64,000 nt of DNA from assembly GCA_030407085.1 (NCBI GenBank), contig CM059587.1, forward strand, positions 101,427,001 to 101,491,000. Reading direction: 5' to 3'. The stretch comes from Trichopria drosophilae. Its lineage: Eukaryota; Arthropoda; Insecta; Hymenoptera; Diapriidae. Positions 32,931 to 45,863 of this stretch are shown in pieces. Under the pieces are notes generated by a model. That model had not been told where the DNA came from, did no database searches, and was given only the letters and a program-made list of their open reading frames with translations. A program made the position numbers and the translations under genes. The stretch's first letter is position 1. The number at the start of each line of letters is the position of its first letter.

Positions 32931-34739
32931 AAAATGGTCCTGCATTGTTATTTGCATTTTAAATTCTACGAAACAAATAACAAAATACAGAGGAGTAGCA
33001 ACAAGTTTCCGTGTCGGTATTGCAAGTAATAACGTTGTATTTTTATCATAATAATTAAATCCACGCAAGTGTGGACATTCGATTATAGCAATGGAGTCAC
33101 GCGAAATTTAATCGTTCTTGATCCAATCGCTAAAAATACTTGGGCTAATTTTGTCACAATTAAGAAAATGAAATATTCTTTCTACAAAAAGTGCGATTTA
33201 AACTATTCAGAGTACTAGGTACAAATGGACTGTGTCAGTTTACGCACTTAATCTTAATGGAGGACAGTTTGTGCAATTTTTTTTCGTTTATTTGTACTTT
33301 CGTGTCCGACTTTATTACAATCATAAATATGCTTTGTACTTTGAACTCCGTGGAAGTACGGAAGTAACCAGATTCTTGAACTATACTCATAATAAATTGA
33401 CTACAACCATGAATTATATTATTATTAAGGGGCATACTAACATAACTGGTTGGAAATATCCCAATTTTTTTTGTCGAGAATTTATGAGCTCTTTGACCTA
33501 GAAGAATGCATCCTGTACGGCCTGGGATTGTTAATTAGCTGAAAAGGGGTTTCTCTTTGATTTCTCCATTTAAAAAACGTTAAATCCATTTTTCTCGAAA
33601 CGACATTTTTGCACTTGGCGAATGTGATTTATCAAAAATAATCAGGCGTGCTTGAACATTAATACGATATTCACATTATCGCCCGTAGCTCAAAGTTATT
33701 GATAACTTATTTCTAACCAATAATTTCGAATGATTTATGGTCCCGAAAAGAAAACTGTTTTTTCTTTCACGAGAAACGACGCCGTTTTATTCATTTTTGA
33801 AAAAATAAAAAAGTTGAGGTATGGAGATAGTGTCGATAACATAGATTAATAGACATTTTATAAATGAATAAGTAATTTTTTTTTACCACAAAAAAAAACT
33901 TAGTTTTTTTACTTGAGCGTCATCTAGTGTATAGATGTGGTACAAATGTGCAGCATCCACTTTTTATATTATTCTTTCCTGAAATTTTTCGAATATATAA
34001 ACATTTAATGATAATAACTATAGATGTGCTATTTCTAATATAGAAAATTTCTCACATATTAATTTTCCATTACGTTATTCCACACCAAGTAATTCGACTA
34101 AAAAATATATGGAAAATTACCATTAAAGGATGTTTTTTAAAATAGTTTTAAATGATATTGTAATGAGTTTTGTTTGCGTTTTTGATCGCAATAAAGCATT
34201 TTCCAATTTTCATCAAAATAATTCACATGATGGATGTGCCTTAAAATGCATCTATGTTAAATTTGCAGTATCAATATTTATTGATTGATATGTATTCATA
34301 ACAAAGATTTCAAAGGAAAGCCTGTTTATTTTTCGATTCTTTTATAACAGGTAGAAACTAATTTTTCTAATTTGGTGTGTTCTTTACTATGAAACATCCA
34401 AAATATCTTTTATTTTAATAATTGAAAGGCAACACGAAACCTGACATTCTAAAGTCTATAATACGCCATAGATTCATTTTTCTACTTTGTTTAACGCCTC
34501 AATTTAAAAAAATGTTTTCTGTAATAAGAAAATACTCGTTTGATCATATACTTCATAATTCACAATTTCACTAGTAAGAATTAATTTCTTATATTTCCAA
34601 TAGAACAGCAATAATAATAAAAAAGAATCCCTTTAAACGTGTACTGTATTTTTAGTAATACATATTTTTATTCTTTTGTTTCCAGTCACCTATTGTTTTA
34701 TCTTTATTTATACATTAGCATTTATCAAAAGCAGTTTTA
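32931..34739. other. AT-rich gene-free DNA
   Basis: No repeat or RNA gene recognised. ORFs at 33232-33501 and its antisense have no motifs. A more mixed segment at 33540-33800 contains two GAGAAACGAC-type words. Confidence 0.4.
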
Positions 34740-34880
34740 CTGCACAAATCGAGATTTTCACGGTGTACTGGAATGACTTTGAAGTTGCAATGTATTTCGA
34801 CCAACGTTTCGCGTGCATTGTAGTCCGTTTCTTCAAGTAGAAACGCTGGCAGGATAAGCGATCCGAAATACGTGGTTAAA
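34740..34880 (-). mobile_element. Possible Penelope-element terminal remnant with hammerhead-like core
   Basis: On the minus strand the segment reads CTTGAAGAAACGG, then a 14-base spacer, then GCGAAACGTTGGTCGAAATA. The spacing of TGAAGA and GAAACGT resembles the hammerhead-like core in the Penelope-like element at 24598. A CAGTACACC word follows, as CGCTACACC does there. The segment is more GC-rich than its flanks. No RT sequence is nearby, so assignment rests on the motif alone. Confidence 0.35.
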
Positions 34881-36419
34881 ATCCAGAAGATGCATCAAGA
34901 ACAAGAGAATATTCATGACTGTCGACTTATGTTTTGTCAATTTTGAAAGTCAGATGCATTTTTAACATTTAAATCTCTTGTTCTAAAAATAATCAACCAA
35001 AATTAAATAAACCACTTAGGATCAAAACAAATTCGCATTATAAAAGTATCTTGAAATCGATTTAAAAAATGTCTATTGATTTCGTACTGAAATTCGTGAG
35101 ACTTCTAATTCGCAATCTAGATGAACATTTTAGGTATTGATTAAGAAAACGGTATTATCGTAGTGTCGAATCCATGCGATAAATTTAAAAATTGATATAG
35201 TGAGATTTAAAATACCAATTCTATCTATATGCTAAAAAATATTAATTTTACAAAGTTTGTAACACAACTTACAATAAAGGTGATCTTAACTGCAAATTGT
35301 CATTGACTTACCTAAAACAAACAATAAAAAGTGCATATCAATTTTAATACAATACACATGAGAATATCGAATTATACCTAAGATATAATTATTAATTAAA
35401 ATTTACATATGTTTCATGGGGTTAAGCAGCTGAATTAGTATAATTTAAGATATGTACCATTTTGAGTCATCATATAATAAAACTACATTACAGTACATTA
35501 CTCGAGTAGAAAGGTAAATATAATTAAATGCAATTGAAGACAGAAATAAAATAGTCAAAACCCGAAGAAGAAAACTTGCATAAAACAGGCATGGTGTGAA
35601 AACAACTTGAAAAACTATTAAATGAAAGATACATCATTGATTAAATTACCAATATTTACAAAATAATTAAAGAATGAATAAAACAGGTACTAAAAGCTGG
35701 CCGAGCACTTTGCGCCGAACCGATCCAAACTAGGACCAACATTTGTTGCTCAATTGTTGCTCAAAAGTTGCTCTATTCTTGAATTTGTTGCTCCCTATTT
35801 AAAAAAAAAAACTAGCAGGTTCGGCTATAGGAACTGAATAAAACATACTTAGGTGTTTTCAACAAACAAATTATAAACTTAATAAAAATGAAATTTACTA
35901 TAAAAATTTGTTTTTTATAAATTTAATAAATAATAGAAAAAAAGTATATTGAAATTTACCATCTAGGTGAAAATATATTGTATACTTCCATTTTAATTGG
36001 ACACTTCGAAGGAAGATGTAGATTAGTTTTGATAAACGAAAAAATGATCAAATGTAAAGAATAATTAAACTCTAATTTTGGAAACTAGAATAGTTCAAAT
36101 GTAGGACATTTTTGATATTACAAGCAGAACGCTAAATTTTAAACGTATACATTGCTCTATTGAATCAGTATAAAATAGAAAAATTGTTATAAGGAAAGCG
36201 ATAAAACCACTTTAATATATTAAAGGGAACAAAAAGAATAATAAGATGTAAGCAATTATTTTATTAAAGTAAATCTAACTAGATGGTAACTGATATATAA
36301 TAATTTTAAAAATTCCCTTTGAGGTGGATTATTAAAATATTAATTTTTCTGATAGAAAAAAAATTGAGATATTTCTAAATTAAATATCTAGAGGATAAAT
36401 ATTTTCTACTTCCTTTCCG
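34881..36419. other. AT-rich DNA with a small TTGTTGCTC repeat
   Basis: No gene seen. TTGTTGCTC or GTTGCTC recurs four times at 35742-35795, ending TTGTTGCTCCCTA. This resembles the GGGAGCAAA end of the MITE at 16927 and may be a remnant. The rest is strongly AT-rich. Confidence 0.35.
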
Positions 36420-36660
36420 CAACCGGGATGAAATTAATTAAGTAAATTAATAATATATGGCATTGCGAGGAAATATTGGAAGAGAGATTTATCGCTTCAC
36501 TGGCTTTCGGCAGCACATTAAAATTTACATTTCTGAAGCGATAATGCATTCATTTCCAGAATGGCATGAGGGAGTATCGATATTTCCGGACGTGCGTATT
36601 TAAAATTCAACTATGCATCTATATTTCGCCGGTTCATAAAATTGACCAACCTGTACATTT
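36420..36660. promoter_or_regulatory. Candidate regulatory segment in AT-rich DNA
   Basis: A 240-bp segment of mixed composition with AATTAATTAAG, GATAATGCATTCATTT and ATTTATCGC words, sharply bounded by AT-simple DNA. Homeodomain/POU-like words are clustered. No ORF. Regulatory role is a guess from composition. Confidence 0.2.
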
Positions 36661-39248
36661 AATGGATATTGTAACATTATACGATGTAGCAGATTTAAAG
36701 AAGAATCGATTTTGTAGATTTGTAATATAAGTTTTCTGTTTGTACAAAAAATTGTCATGAATTTTAACAGTTTGGACTCTTTTATTCATATAAAATAATA
36801 TAAATCGCATTTTTCGATATGTATTGAATCGTACTATTCCCTTTAATACAATTTAAACAAATTCAAATTCTATCTGGATAAAAGTAATTATAACGAAAGA
36901 AAAAAGCAGATTTTTCAATTTTGTTTTATCAGTAATATTATAGTTTAAATCATATAATATTTTCGCTTTTTAGAAGTAATAATGCATATTTTTCACGATT
37001 ATTGAACATTTCATTAAATTTTCGAAGATTTATAAAAATGTATCGCATTTCAGTGCTTTGAAACTTTTAATATTTGTACTGATTCATCCTCTCTGATAAT
37101 AGCAATTTTTACATATTTTAAAAAATTTTAGGTCATATTAATTGTATAAATCACATTCCAGAAATAATTCTTTTTCAATTCGGTTTATTCATACTACAGC
37201 TCCTGTTTTTTTCGTTAATAAACATAATATGGTTAGAAAGCACGTTTTTTTCATAATTTTTTCCTTTGATGATATGCGAAATATCGATTGCCTTTTTTAT
37301 GTTTGAGAGGTATCAAAAAGTCACAACTCTTGATTAATGAATGTTTTTTGTATAGACTAATTATCTTCGTGAATTATTACATTCATCATTTTCTTTTATG
37401 CGAAAATAGAGTTTTTTCCCTAAAATAAAATTACTCATTCAAGATTGCAAAATTGCTGACGCAAACTCATAAACAGTAAATAAAATATTTTTCTGAACTA
37501 AAAGGTGAAATAAATATACACATTAACAGAATGTACCAATGCAGAAATAATGCTTCTAAGTGCTTCCTTCAAAAACGATTTATTGTTCTGAGTTCGCTAG
37601 TTACAAATCTACCTTATAGGATTTTAAACAGTCAATATGGTCGATTAAAAATAAGTAAAGTCACTTAATTCCCAAGATATTTGCTAGTCAGGTGTTTATT
37701 TAGGACCGCTGATTACAAATCTGACTTAGAATTTCAAAACATGACCCACTCCAATCAGTTGATAAAATTGCGAAATGAAAATTAATCAGCTGTATTAGGT
37801 GCATTATTTTGAATATTTCTAAAAATTAATTTTTCGTGTACATCTCTTAGTTCAATGCTGAGGAAAATGTTATTAAAAGTCTATATCTGACTATTTTTTG
37901 GTACTCGTTTGAATAGCCGAGGTTAGAAAGCAGAAAAACTGCACGAGTTTGCGAATTTTTATATGTTAATTTAAAAAAAAACTAATTTTCCATGGATTAT
38001 TTTTTGTTCAAACATCATTTTTACCTTGAAGCTTTTTACATGAAACTTTTTAAAATCGTACAATATGAACTCGGCATAAAACGTTACGCACTAACGAAAA
38101 TAAGTTGGATATGTCGAATCGAATAGGCGTCCGAAATAGTACAGGGTAAATCGTCAACTTTACGAAAAAAAGTACAAATATTTGAGCGATTTTTTGAGCT
38201 TTTCATCGTCTCCCAAAAATCCAAAAACGTTTTCTAATTCTAAATAAATTTACATTTATTTCTTATATGAATTACAGTATTTTTCATATGCAAACTTTTA
38301 TTGTAATGTACGTTTGTTATAATCCCAAAACTTTAAAAAATGCAGAATCACTAAAAATTGATATAATTTTGTAATTTCTCATATTTATACATATTCAACA
38401 AACGTTTGTTTAATACTACATGCTGTTATTTTAACTCTTGACTTTATCATCATTTAATTATTTGTTAACTTATTTAAAAAAAAACGAAAAAAATACATAA
38501 GAAATGTAATCAAGTTTAATAATAACCGTATGTATAATATTAAGCATTAAATATAATCTTGTACAAAACTAAATATGTAAATGGATAAATTCATGAACAA
38601 CTTTGATATAATAAATTATGAAATTATATCGATTTCTCTTAATTACTTTAAGATATTTATGATTGTAAATTAGAAATAAATGTTAATTTTTCTTGAATTT
38701 TTTAAAACGTTTTTGAATCGCTTGGATTTTGCAGATTTTCAAAATACTCAGAAATACCTAAGAATATTTCGAAAAAATCCAGTCCTAGTTTTAGTATTTC
38801 GGTTCACATTTTTGTTTCATAACATTTTCTCGTTAAGATAAGGGTACTAAAGTTAAAAATCCTGAAACTAGCCTGCCAACGGGCGATTTCGGACTCCATA
38901 TTGGATTCGATATATCCAAATTAATTCGGTCGAGTTTTGATTACACGATTTTAAAAATCGGGATTATGTAAAAAGGAAGGGAGCTTCAAAATAAACATAA
39001 TTTTTGAAAAAAATGCATCGTACAACAATTTTTTAAAAATAAATCTAAATAGCTCGAAATTTGTTGTGGGTTTTATGCATTTTAACTGGTACGAATCGAA
39101 AGAGTATATCAAAAAATTGTCTAATATGGACTTTCAGTAATCTTTTCCCACTTTTATTACATTAAATGGTTATTATCAAATGCTGTACACAAATGTTCGT
39201 TACTCTTTTTTGGAAAATGTCAAATCATCTTTATATCACTTACTGAAA
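36661..39248. other. AT-rich gene-free DNA
   Basis: No gene recognised. A weak copy of the GCTGATTACAAATCTGA repeat family occurs at about 37710-37745 (with a more diverged one near 37600). The word CCATATTGGATTCG lies at 38897-38910. Confidence 0.4.
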
Positions 39249-40280
39249 CCCTTGTAGAAATGAAAACATTTTTTGTACAATTCTTGTATAACATTCTTCT
39301 TTACAATGTTAACCCTTTTCATTCCAAAAGGCCACAATTATTTTCTGATTTTCAAGTGAAAATTTATCTGTGTAATAATAAGCAAAAAAATGTCAAAACC
39401 ATATTTTCTGACGTACTTTTGTCAGTACCTTTCTAATATGCTTTAGTTTTGTTCTATCATGGCGGTAATTTACAAAAAAGTGTGATTTTTAACATTTTTT
39501 TATTTATTTAACATTCTCGCTGATAATGTTCGCATTGTCGGATCGGTACAAGCTTCTGGATCCTGTGGAATAATAACAATAACTAAAATTTAAGCGACGC
39601 AGGAGATCAAAATTCAAAATGGCAGATCCAATGTAGCGGCTTTTACACATATTTAAAATTTTTTTTTTCATTTCAGTCCATGACATTTACTTTTTTAATA
39701 GATTTATAATATCTATCTCGCTTTGTCAGTTTAATATCAATTATGAAAAAAAATAGAATATTTTTCACTATTTTTAATTCCACATCATCTTGTATTGTTA
39801 TTTTCTTGCATAATCGATATCAAACTGAGAAATACATAATAAATCTATATTATAATAAAAATATAATATTTTCAGCGATTTTAAATTTTTTATATCGTTT
39901 TGTATTGCTATTTTCTAGCATAATCGGCATCAGGGACTAAAAACGTATACAAACATTAAAAACATTAAAAATGCGTGTAAAAGCCGCCATATTGGATCGG
40001 CCGTTTTGAATTTTGACATTCCGCGTCGCTTAAATTTTAGTTGTGGTTATTATTCCGAAGGATCACGTATTTTTTGTAAATTAGCCGCCATTTTATATAA
40101 AAACTAATAGCAGATTTAAAAAGCACGAACAAAAATACGTCAGAAAATAAGGTTTTGACATTTTTTTGCTTATCATTAAACAGATAAATATGTATTTGTA
40201 AACCATGTCAAAATTGTGGCCGTTTAGTATAGGGGAAATGGACAGTGTAACAAAAAAATGGACAAATTTCTACCAGGGAT
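39249..40280. mobile_element. 1.03-kb element with ~300-bp inverted arms and CCCTNGTAGAAAT ends
   Basis: The left end is CCCTTGTAGAAATG and the complement of the right end is CCCTGGTAGAAATTTG. The inner arms (about 39330-39660 and 39960-40220) are inverted copies sharing AAGCAAAAAAATGTCAAAAC, TTTTCTGACGTA, AATTTACAAAAAA, CTAAAATTTAAGCGACGC and GATCCAATGTAGCGGCTTTT blocks. The left arm has an extra segment. The central loop (39665-39955) has a 65-codon AT-rich ORF only. A 124-bp internally deleted derivative lies at 51439. Confidence 0.75.
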
Positions 40281-40286
40281 AGTATT

Positions 40287-40670
40287 TTGTTCTTTTCTAC
40301 CCAAACCAACGGAATATATACTCAACCTGACAGACAATTTCTAATTCCTCGTCATGTGGTCGTCATGAAGTGTCGTAAAGATGACTTTGCTTTTACATCA
40401 AATAAATGGAACCGGCGAGTGGTCACAGGAGGAATTGTCTCAATTGAAAAACACTTTGTGAAAACACATCCCTTTAATGGTCCGTACGGACTCTCGCCGG
40501 TGTCGTCGACGGCCAGGACTGAAACTGTCGATGATCCCAAGGGACGGATAATCAGCAAACCCTGGCCACGGTCCGCGGGTCGGGAGACCGATTTCGCAGG
40601 TCGAATTACGTTGGTTATATTCCACAGCCCCTAGGTCCTACGCCTGCAATTAGCGTATGTATATTTGCCC
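40287..40670. promoter_or_regulatory. CpG-rich island, candidate regulatory DNA
   Basis: CpG-rich from about 40340 to 40630, directly after the inverted-arm element. A 115-codon plus-strand ORF and antisense ORFs have no recognisable domain. It could be an exon, but no splice-site logic or homology supports that. Confidence 0.25.
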
Positions 40671-41259
40671 GACGCTCGACCTGTTCCTAATCAAAGAGGA
40701 CGCTATGCACAAACGTGGATCCACGTTGTTTGCCAAGTCACCAATACGATGGATTTTTGGGGTAACTTTCATCCGATTGGAACTAATGACAATCCCCCTT
40801 TAGTATGTCCCAATTCCACTTTTTATACGTTTTTGACGTTGGAGTGGTCATATCTTGTCAAACGATTGGAGAGGTCATTATTGATAGGTAAATGCACACT
40901 CAACTTTGCATATTGTATCCTGAGTCATTGATGGAAGTTAAAGACTGCGAACAGGATATTTTTTAAATAATTTAGGTTTAATGAATCAAAAGTATACAAA
41001 GTGTATCAGTAATTTCGTGTGGAATGGTATCTGGTTTATCTCCTGTATCGATAATTTCGTTTGTGACTTATGCATATTTTTTCGTTGAAAGTTATAAGAG
41101 GAATGATCAACATCACACAATAAATAGAAGAAAAATCAATTTTACTATCCGGTCTGAAGTAATGGTTTAAATCTACAACCAAAGCCCACAGAACCAGCCC
41201 CAAACTGGGTTCTCTCAAAAATAGTGATATCAAAAACAATTACTTTTTACCCTCCTCGA
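40671..41259. other. Gene-free DNA
   Basis: Mixed composition, no ORF with motifs and no repeats recognised. Confidence 0.35.
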
Positions 41260-41990
41260 ATCTCCAACAATGCACTCGACATCCAACCCCCGAAAGCTCA
41301 AATCCCAAAATGCCTAACAGCGGACGGCGCGAATAATTGATCCGTAAACAATAGCCGCATAGCCTCGACAACCAGATGCATTCGCGTTAAAAAATTATAA
41401 AGCGTAAATTCCCGTCGTATCCGGACTGGAAAAACGACAGGAAAGCTCTTCTATTCTCGGTTTTCCATCGCCGCCCGTCGACGTTCCGGCACCTCGTACT
41501 CGACGTTACATACACGTGTTTGTGTTTGTGTGTGTGTTGCAGTGGGAATACGTATACGTATGAATTCGGTAAACCTACTTGCACGTACTTGCTGAGTCGT
41601 GGCTGGCTCGTACCTATTATGCATTTGCAGAGAAGCGTTGGCGCGCGTCGTCGAACCGCAACCTTGCACGAGATCGCGGTACCTACCTACACCACTACAT
41701 ACACACTCCCACATTTGTCCACATATGGCCACACGAATACGCAATCCCACGCACACGTGAACAAGGGTACATTTGCAATAGAAAGTTGGGACCAGATGCA
41801 AATCTGCTGGGGAAAGAAAGAGAGACCCTCCAGACAGAGCATGAGAGACACTAGGAGGGAAGAGAAAAAGGGATGTAGGGCTATGGATGAAGAGGAAGAA
41901 AAATAATGAGCTGAAGTGCGAATGAGGATTTAAAAAAAAAGAGAAAATGAAACCGACAGAATAAAATGGAATGGTCGAGTAAAATTGAAA
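41260..41990. promoter_or_regulatory. CpG-rich island with TG/CA-rich and purine-rich tracts
   Basis: CpG-rich start (41310-41500), a GTGTTTGTGTTTGTGTGTGT tract (41515-41537), a CA-rich stretch near 41690-41750, then a purine tract with GAGA words (41812-41990). ORFs up to 128 codons on the plus strand are translations of these simple tracts. Candidate regulatory DNA. Confidence 0.3.
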
Positions 41991-44299
41991 ATGAAGAAAT
42001 CTGAGGAAGAAGGATGTTTTGGCACGGGTATATCATATATCACTCTTTGTATAATAACAGATGGATATGACTATGGATTTTTTTATCTGATACAAGGAAA
42101 TAACACAAGAGGAGAGTTCATTGTGTCTTATACGATTCAAGGTTTTTACCAGTTAAATTACAACAATTCGAAGGCTAACCTAAAACCTAGAGAAATAACA
42201 ATTTGAAATGTTACAAATTATATTATACTATTTTTAAAAATATTTACAAAATGTTATAAATTGTTAAATTTCGATAGCAGTAGTAGTCAATTTAAAAATG
42301 TATACTACCATGAGGTAAACGTTCATGGTTCTCACCTCACCAGGACACAAAATGCAATTTTTTGTATCGTTTTCTGGATGCAAAATAGTATTTTGCCTAC
42401 TTGATACGAAATCAATTATTAAACTTCTCTTTTATATGCGAAAAATAGGTAATAGTAGTTAAATTAATTAAAAGCGATAGTTTAAATAATGAAAGAGCAG
42501 AACGATATTCACTTATAAAATGAAAATCATAATCAAATTAATTTTGTAGGCATCACAATTTCAAAAAGAGATAACGCACTTTTGTACTGTTGGTACCGCA
42601 AAAAAAAAGTGTTCGGGATGATATTAAAACGAATTGTACAATCAGTTATATTCGTGGCTGCATACAAGGGCAGAAATATTGGTCATTATGACCTAGAGAC
42701 GTAGCGGGTAAATAATGTACTTTATTTTCCCTAGGAAAAATAAAACGACCGTAAGCGGGCAAATAAAACACTTTATTTTAAGGAATATAAAACATGATGA
42801 GGGTATTATTCAAAATAACTCATTAGGGTAGGAATTAATTCAATTGATGGACCACGAATCAATGTGACATACACAATACATTAATGGATAATATCAATTA
42901 TTTTTTATGGCGCTAGGTGGTGTTCAACGCTAAAAGCGTTATCGTAAATAGATTTGTTTAACCCTTTGAGATACACAATTCCGAGAATAGACTAATTATT
43001 GCAAAATGTGCATTCCACCTAATCTTTATGGTCGCTTCAGGTTCGCTGTTTTCGATTCTTATGTCAGTTTATAAAAATTCAAAATGACTGACAACCTTTT
43101 AAAAAAGAGAGGTTTAAAAAAGCTCATGAAAATTCCCAATTCCTATGGATAGAAGGAAATATATTGTATCGAGTACAATAATTATTTTAAAGGATAACAA
43201 TAGATTTTGTAGTAAAATTTTTGAAATCCAATTTTTACTGAAAACAAACCGTAATCAGCCTCTGAACTAAGAATTGAGCATTACAGAACAACAAAAAACA
43301 ATCAGCTTTTAAACAATCATATTTTTCCAAATATAGTTCGACATAATGGAGCCGCCATTTTAATTTCGAAAAAATGACGTATTCATAATCAACAATCTTA
43401 AGTATATAAAAAACAATAATTAAAAGTACACGTGGCGATTGATGAATTTTTTCGCAATCCAATTGGACATCAAAAAATGATTTTTTTTGTGTACATTTGT
43501 GTGTAACAGAAACAAAATCTAACTTACAAAAGTAAAAATTCCTAAAATTACCATTAGTGTTCATCAAGGTAAGTCAGAACTGAAAACATTGTTATTATTT
43601 ACTGGTATATAGTGTTGCTGAAAAAGATGGCACCTGAATAGCACGTTCATATATACACTTCAGAGGACTACTATTAGCAAGGATTTAATTAAATCCTTAT
43701 TAGTATGGATTTAATGATCTTTATTATGCACCCAGCTTATGGATTATTTATTTTAGGTTATAATGATCTCATTGTGATATCAAGAACACATTACGAAATC
43801 ATTCTGAAATATTTTTTATTCTGTTACCTTGGGAGATTTATCTTTTTGAAGCTCAGAAAAATCTCAAAAAGTGACGCATCGGATCTATTTTTAAAACAAA
43901 TTTTATCATCTTGTACTGGTTTTTATTTTGCTGACTGGGTAAGAAATATGCTTTCACAAAATTCAAACGTCCGAAAGACATAATTATGCATCATTATTTA
44001 TGGGATGATGCGCCACCTAGTGTTCTGCGAAGAAAGTCAGAACACTGCTAATACAATACACCAGGACTATGCAGTTGGTTAAAGTTTCCTTTCTGGCATA
44101 TTCTAAAAACTTTCATTGTTAGTAATGTGCCTATAACTCCGTACTTGGATGAGAAATGCATGACGCATATACGTAACGCAAAACGGAAAAGGATCGGGTT
44201 CTACGTATTGATTAAAAAATATGTCTGGAACAAGATATAGCATGTGTTGACAGTTTCGCTTCCCACGAACCGATACTAAACTTGTTCTACGAAAGATTA
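41991..44299. other. AT-rich DNA with short repeats
   Basis: No gene supported. Direct repeat GCGGGYAAATAA plus ACTTTATTTT occurs at 42706-42727 and 42757-42778. A short repeat at about 43617-43690 (GAAAAAGATGGCACCTGAAT) is shared with 48762-48832. GCGCTAGGTGG at 42911 and GCGCCACCTAGTG at 44010 are complementary words. ORFs of 73-110 codons have no motifs. Confidence 0.4.
43617..43690 (+). repeat. Short dispersed repeat, copy 1
   Basis: GAAAAAGATGGCACCTGAAT, AGCACGT, TTCAGA and ACTATTAGCA occur in the same order and spacing as at 48762-48832 (GAAAAAGAAGGCCCCTGAAT, AACACGT, TTCAGA, ACTATTAGCA). The ends and type of element are unknown. Confidence 0.5.
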
Positions 44300-45180
44300 G
44301 AAAATGAAACCTGGCCAATCGGGAAAGAAAGATAAGCGATCGAACAATAGCGAGTGTATGCCAAACAACTGCAAGACAATAAAAGGGAAAAAGAGAGACG
44401 GTGAAAAGTGTAAGTAAGAGAAATGGATATGCGGATAGCGATAGGTCAACGCAACACCGCCAAAGATCGACAGAACTGCCAATACAATTTTACGGGGTTT
44501 CTGCATGCAAGTTCCCCGATATCTGCACGTATAAAGCGGAAAGTCTCGTAAATCCAAGGCCGGACACGCCGGGGTTCGTCCCTACGCCGACAAATAGGTA
44601 TTTTCCGAATATATATCGGCCTTTTCCGACAGCTCCAAGGAGAAAAAAAGATTGCGAAAAAAGGGCAACGAGAGTGACAGCTCTCTCCTGTTTTATGTAT
44701 TATTTATGCAGTCAGACCTCGCATTTCGTTAATATATTCGAATCGATTAACGCCTTTTTCCGCCGATATATATATATGTATAATTCCGCAGCGATGTAAA
44801 CAGGCCGTGATATATCGGCGAACTCAAAGTGTTTCCGACGGGACCGTATTTTTCAGCCTATTTGAATATGCGCTGGCGGAAGAATTAATCATTTCCTTAG
44901 TCTACTGGCATCCGACTTTTTGATTTCGAAAGATAGGCCGGGACCAAGTTTGAACGCGTTTTTGACTGAGTATTTCCGCAGCGAGTCTCATGGCTGAGAA
45001 AAATTTGCGGTTCAATTTCGAAACCGACCTTAGGAATTTTTCTAAGGAACGTCATTAATTCCATGCGGAACGAAATCGGTATATTTGGTCTCGCTTTTAT
45101 TCTTGTCCTTTCACGATTGCCAAGGACAACGGGCTACCTATGTATAATTATCACCAATATCGATCTCCAGATTCACGCTA
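44300..45180. promoter_or_regulatory. CpG-rich island, candidate regulatory DNA
   Basis: Begins with a purine-rich GAGA stretch (44370-44425), then CpG-rich DNA to about 45180 with CCGTGATATATCGGCG and GACCGTATTTTTC words. A CCTTAGGAATTTTTCTAAGG hairpin lies at 45029-45048. A 132-codon plus-strand ORF (44401-44799) has no motifs. Confidence 0.3.
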
Positions 45181-45577
45181 TTGTCTACGTATTCGCAGTT
45201 CATTTAGTAGTGGTTTTTATTTTTTAATTTCTAAATGGTAGTTAAGATAATTATAATTTTTAGAAACTCGTTGCCATCGTTGTTTTTTGAGTTCGTCTTG
45301 GACTATTATACGGAAATGATGTCTCTTGGATCTTTTCGTAATTATAACCTTTAATTTAATGATGTTGAGAAGTACAGATATGCGGAAGGTTTTAAAGAGT
45401 AGAAAATAATATAAAGACTTCAGTCTTACGGAATATATCTTGGGTTAATATAGAACAATAAAGGATGGAAAAGTTTATTACTTGCGAAAACGCAACCCTA
45501 GCGCATCTATTGCGTATTTCAGTAGTTAAAAAATTATTACAAATTGTATTATTATTTAAAATAAAGTTTCGTCTTAA
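45181..45577. other. AT-rich spacer
   Basis: Nothing recognised. Confidence 0.4.
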
Positions 45578-45863
45578 TACTCTTTAAACTTGAATTAGTA
45601 AATAACGACTTATCTACAGCGAAAAGTGGATTACACTATCAATTAGTAAGTTTTTTACTGGCAAATAGTACGAAGATACTAATTCATTAGTAAAATTCTA
45701 CTAATCTACAAGTAGACGTTGACTTTTTTTAGTTTAGTAGTTTGTAGAATTAGTAAGAAATTAATAGGTTTTAACTTCTTATTACCAAAATTACTAATTC
45801 ATTTGATGACTCACTTTTCAATTTCTAATTGGTAGTTTTTAACTAATTCAGATTTAGAGAGTA
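45578..45863. mobile_element. AT-rich MITE with TACTCTNTAAANTTGAATTAG ends, best copy
   Basis: Starts TACTCTTTAAACTTGAATTA and ends CTAATTCAGATTTAGAGAGTA, an inverted repeat of about 21 bp with few mismatches. TA is present at both edges. The interior is full of ACTAATTAGTA-type words in both orientations. It is the reference copy for the elements at 12699 and 13628. No coding capacity. Confidence 0.65.

Noticed and set aside
41451..41906. ORFs of 91-128 codons on both strands
   Set aside because: They follow GT/CA and purine-rich simple tracts and overlap each other in antisense. Not credible genes.
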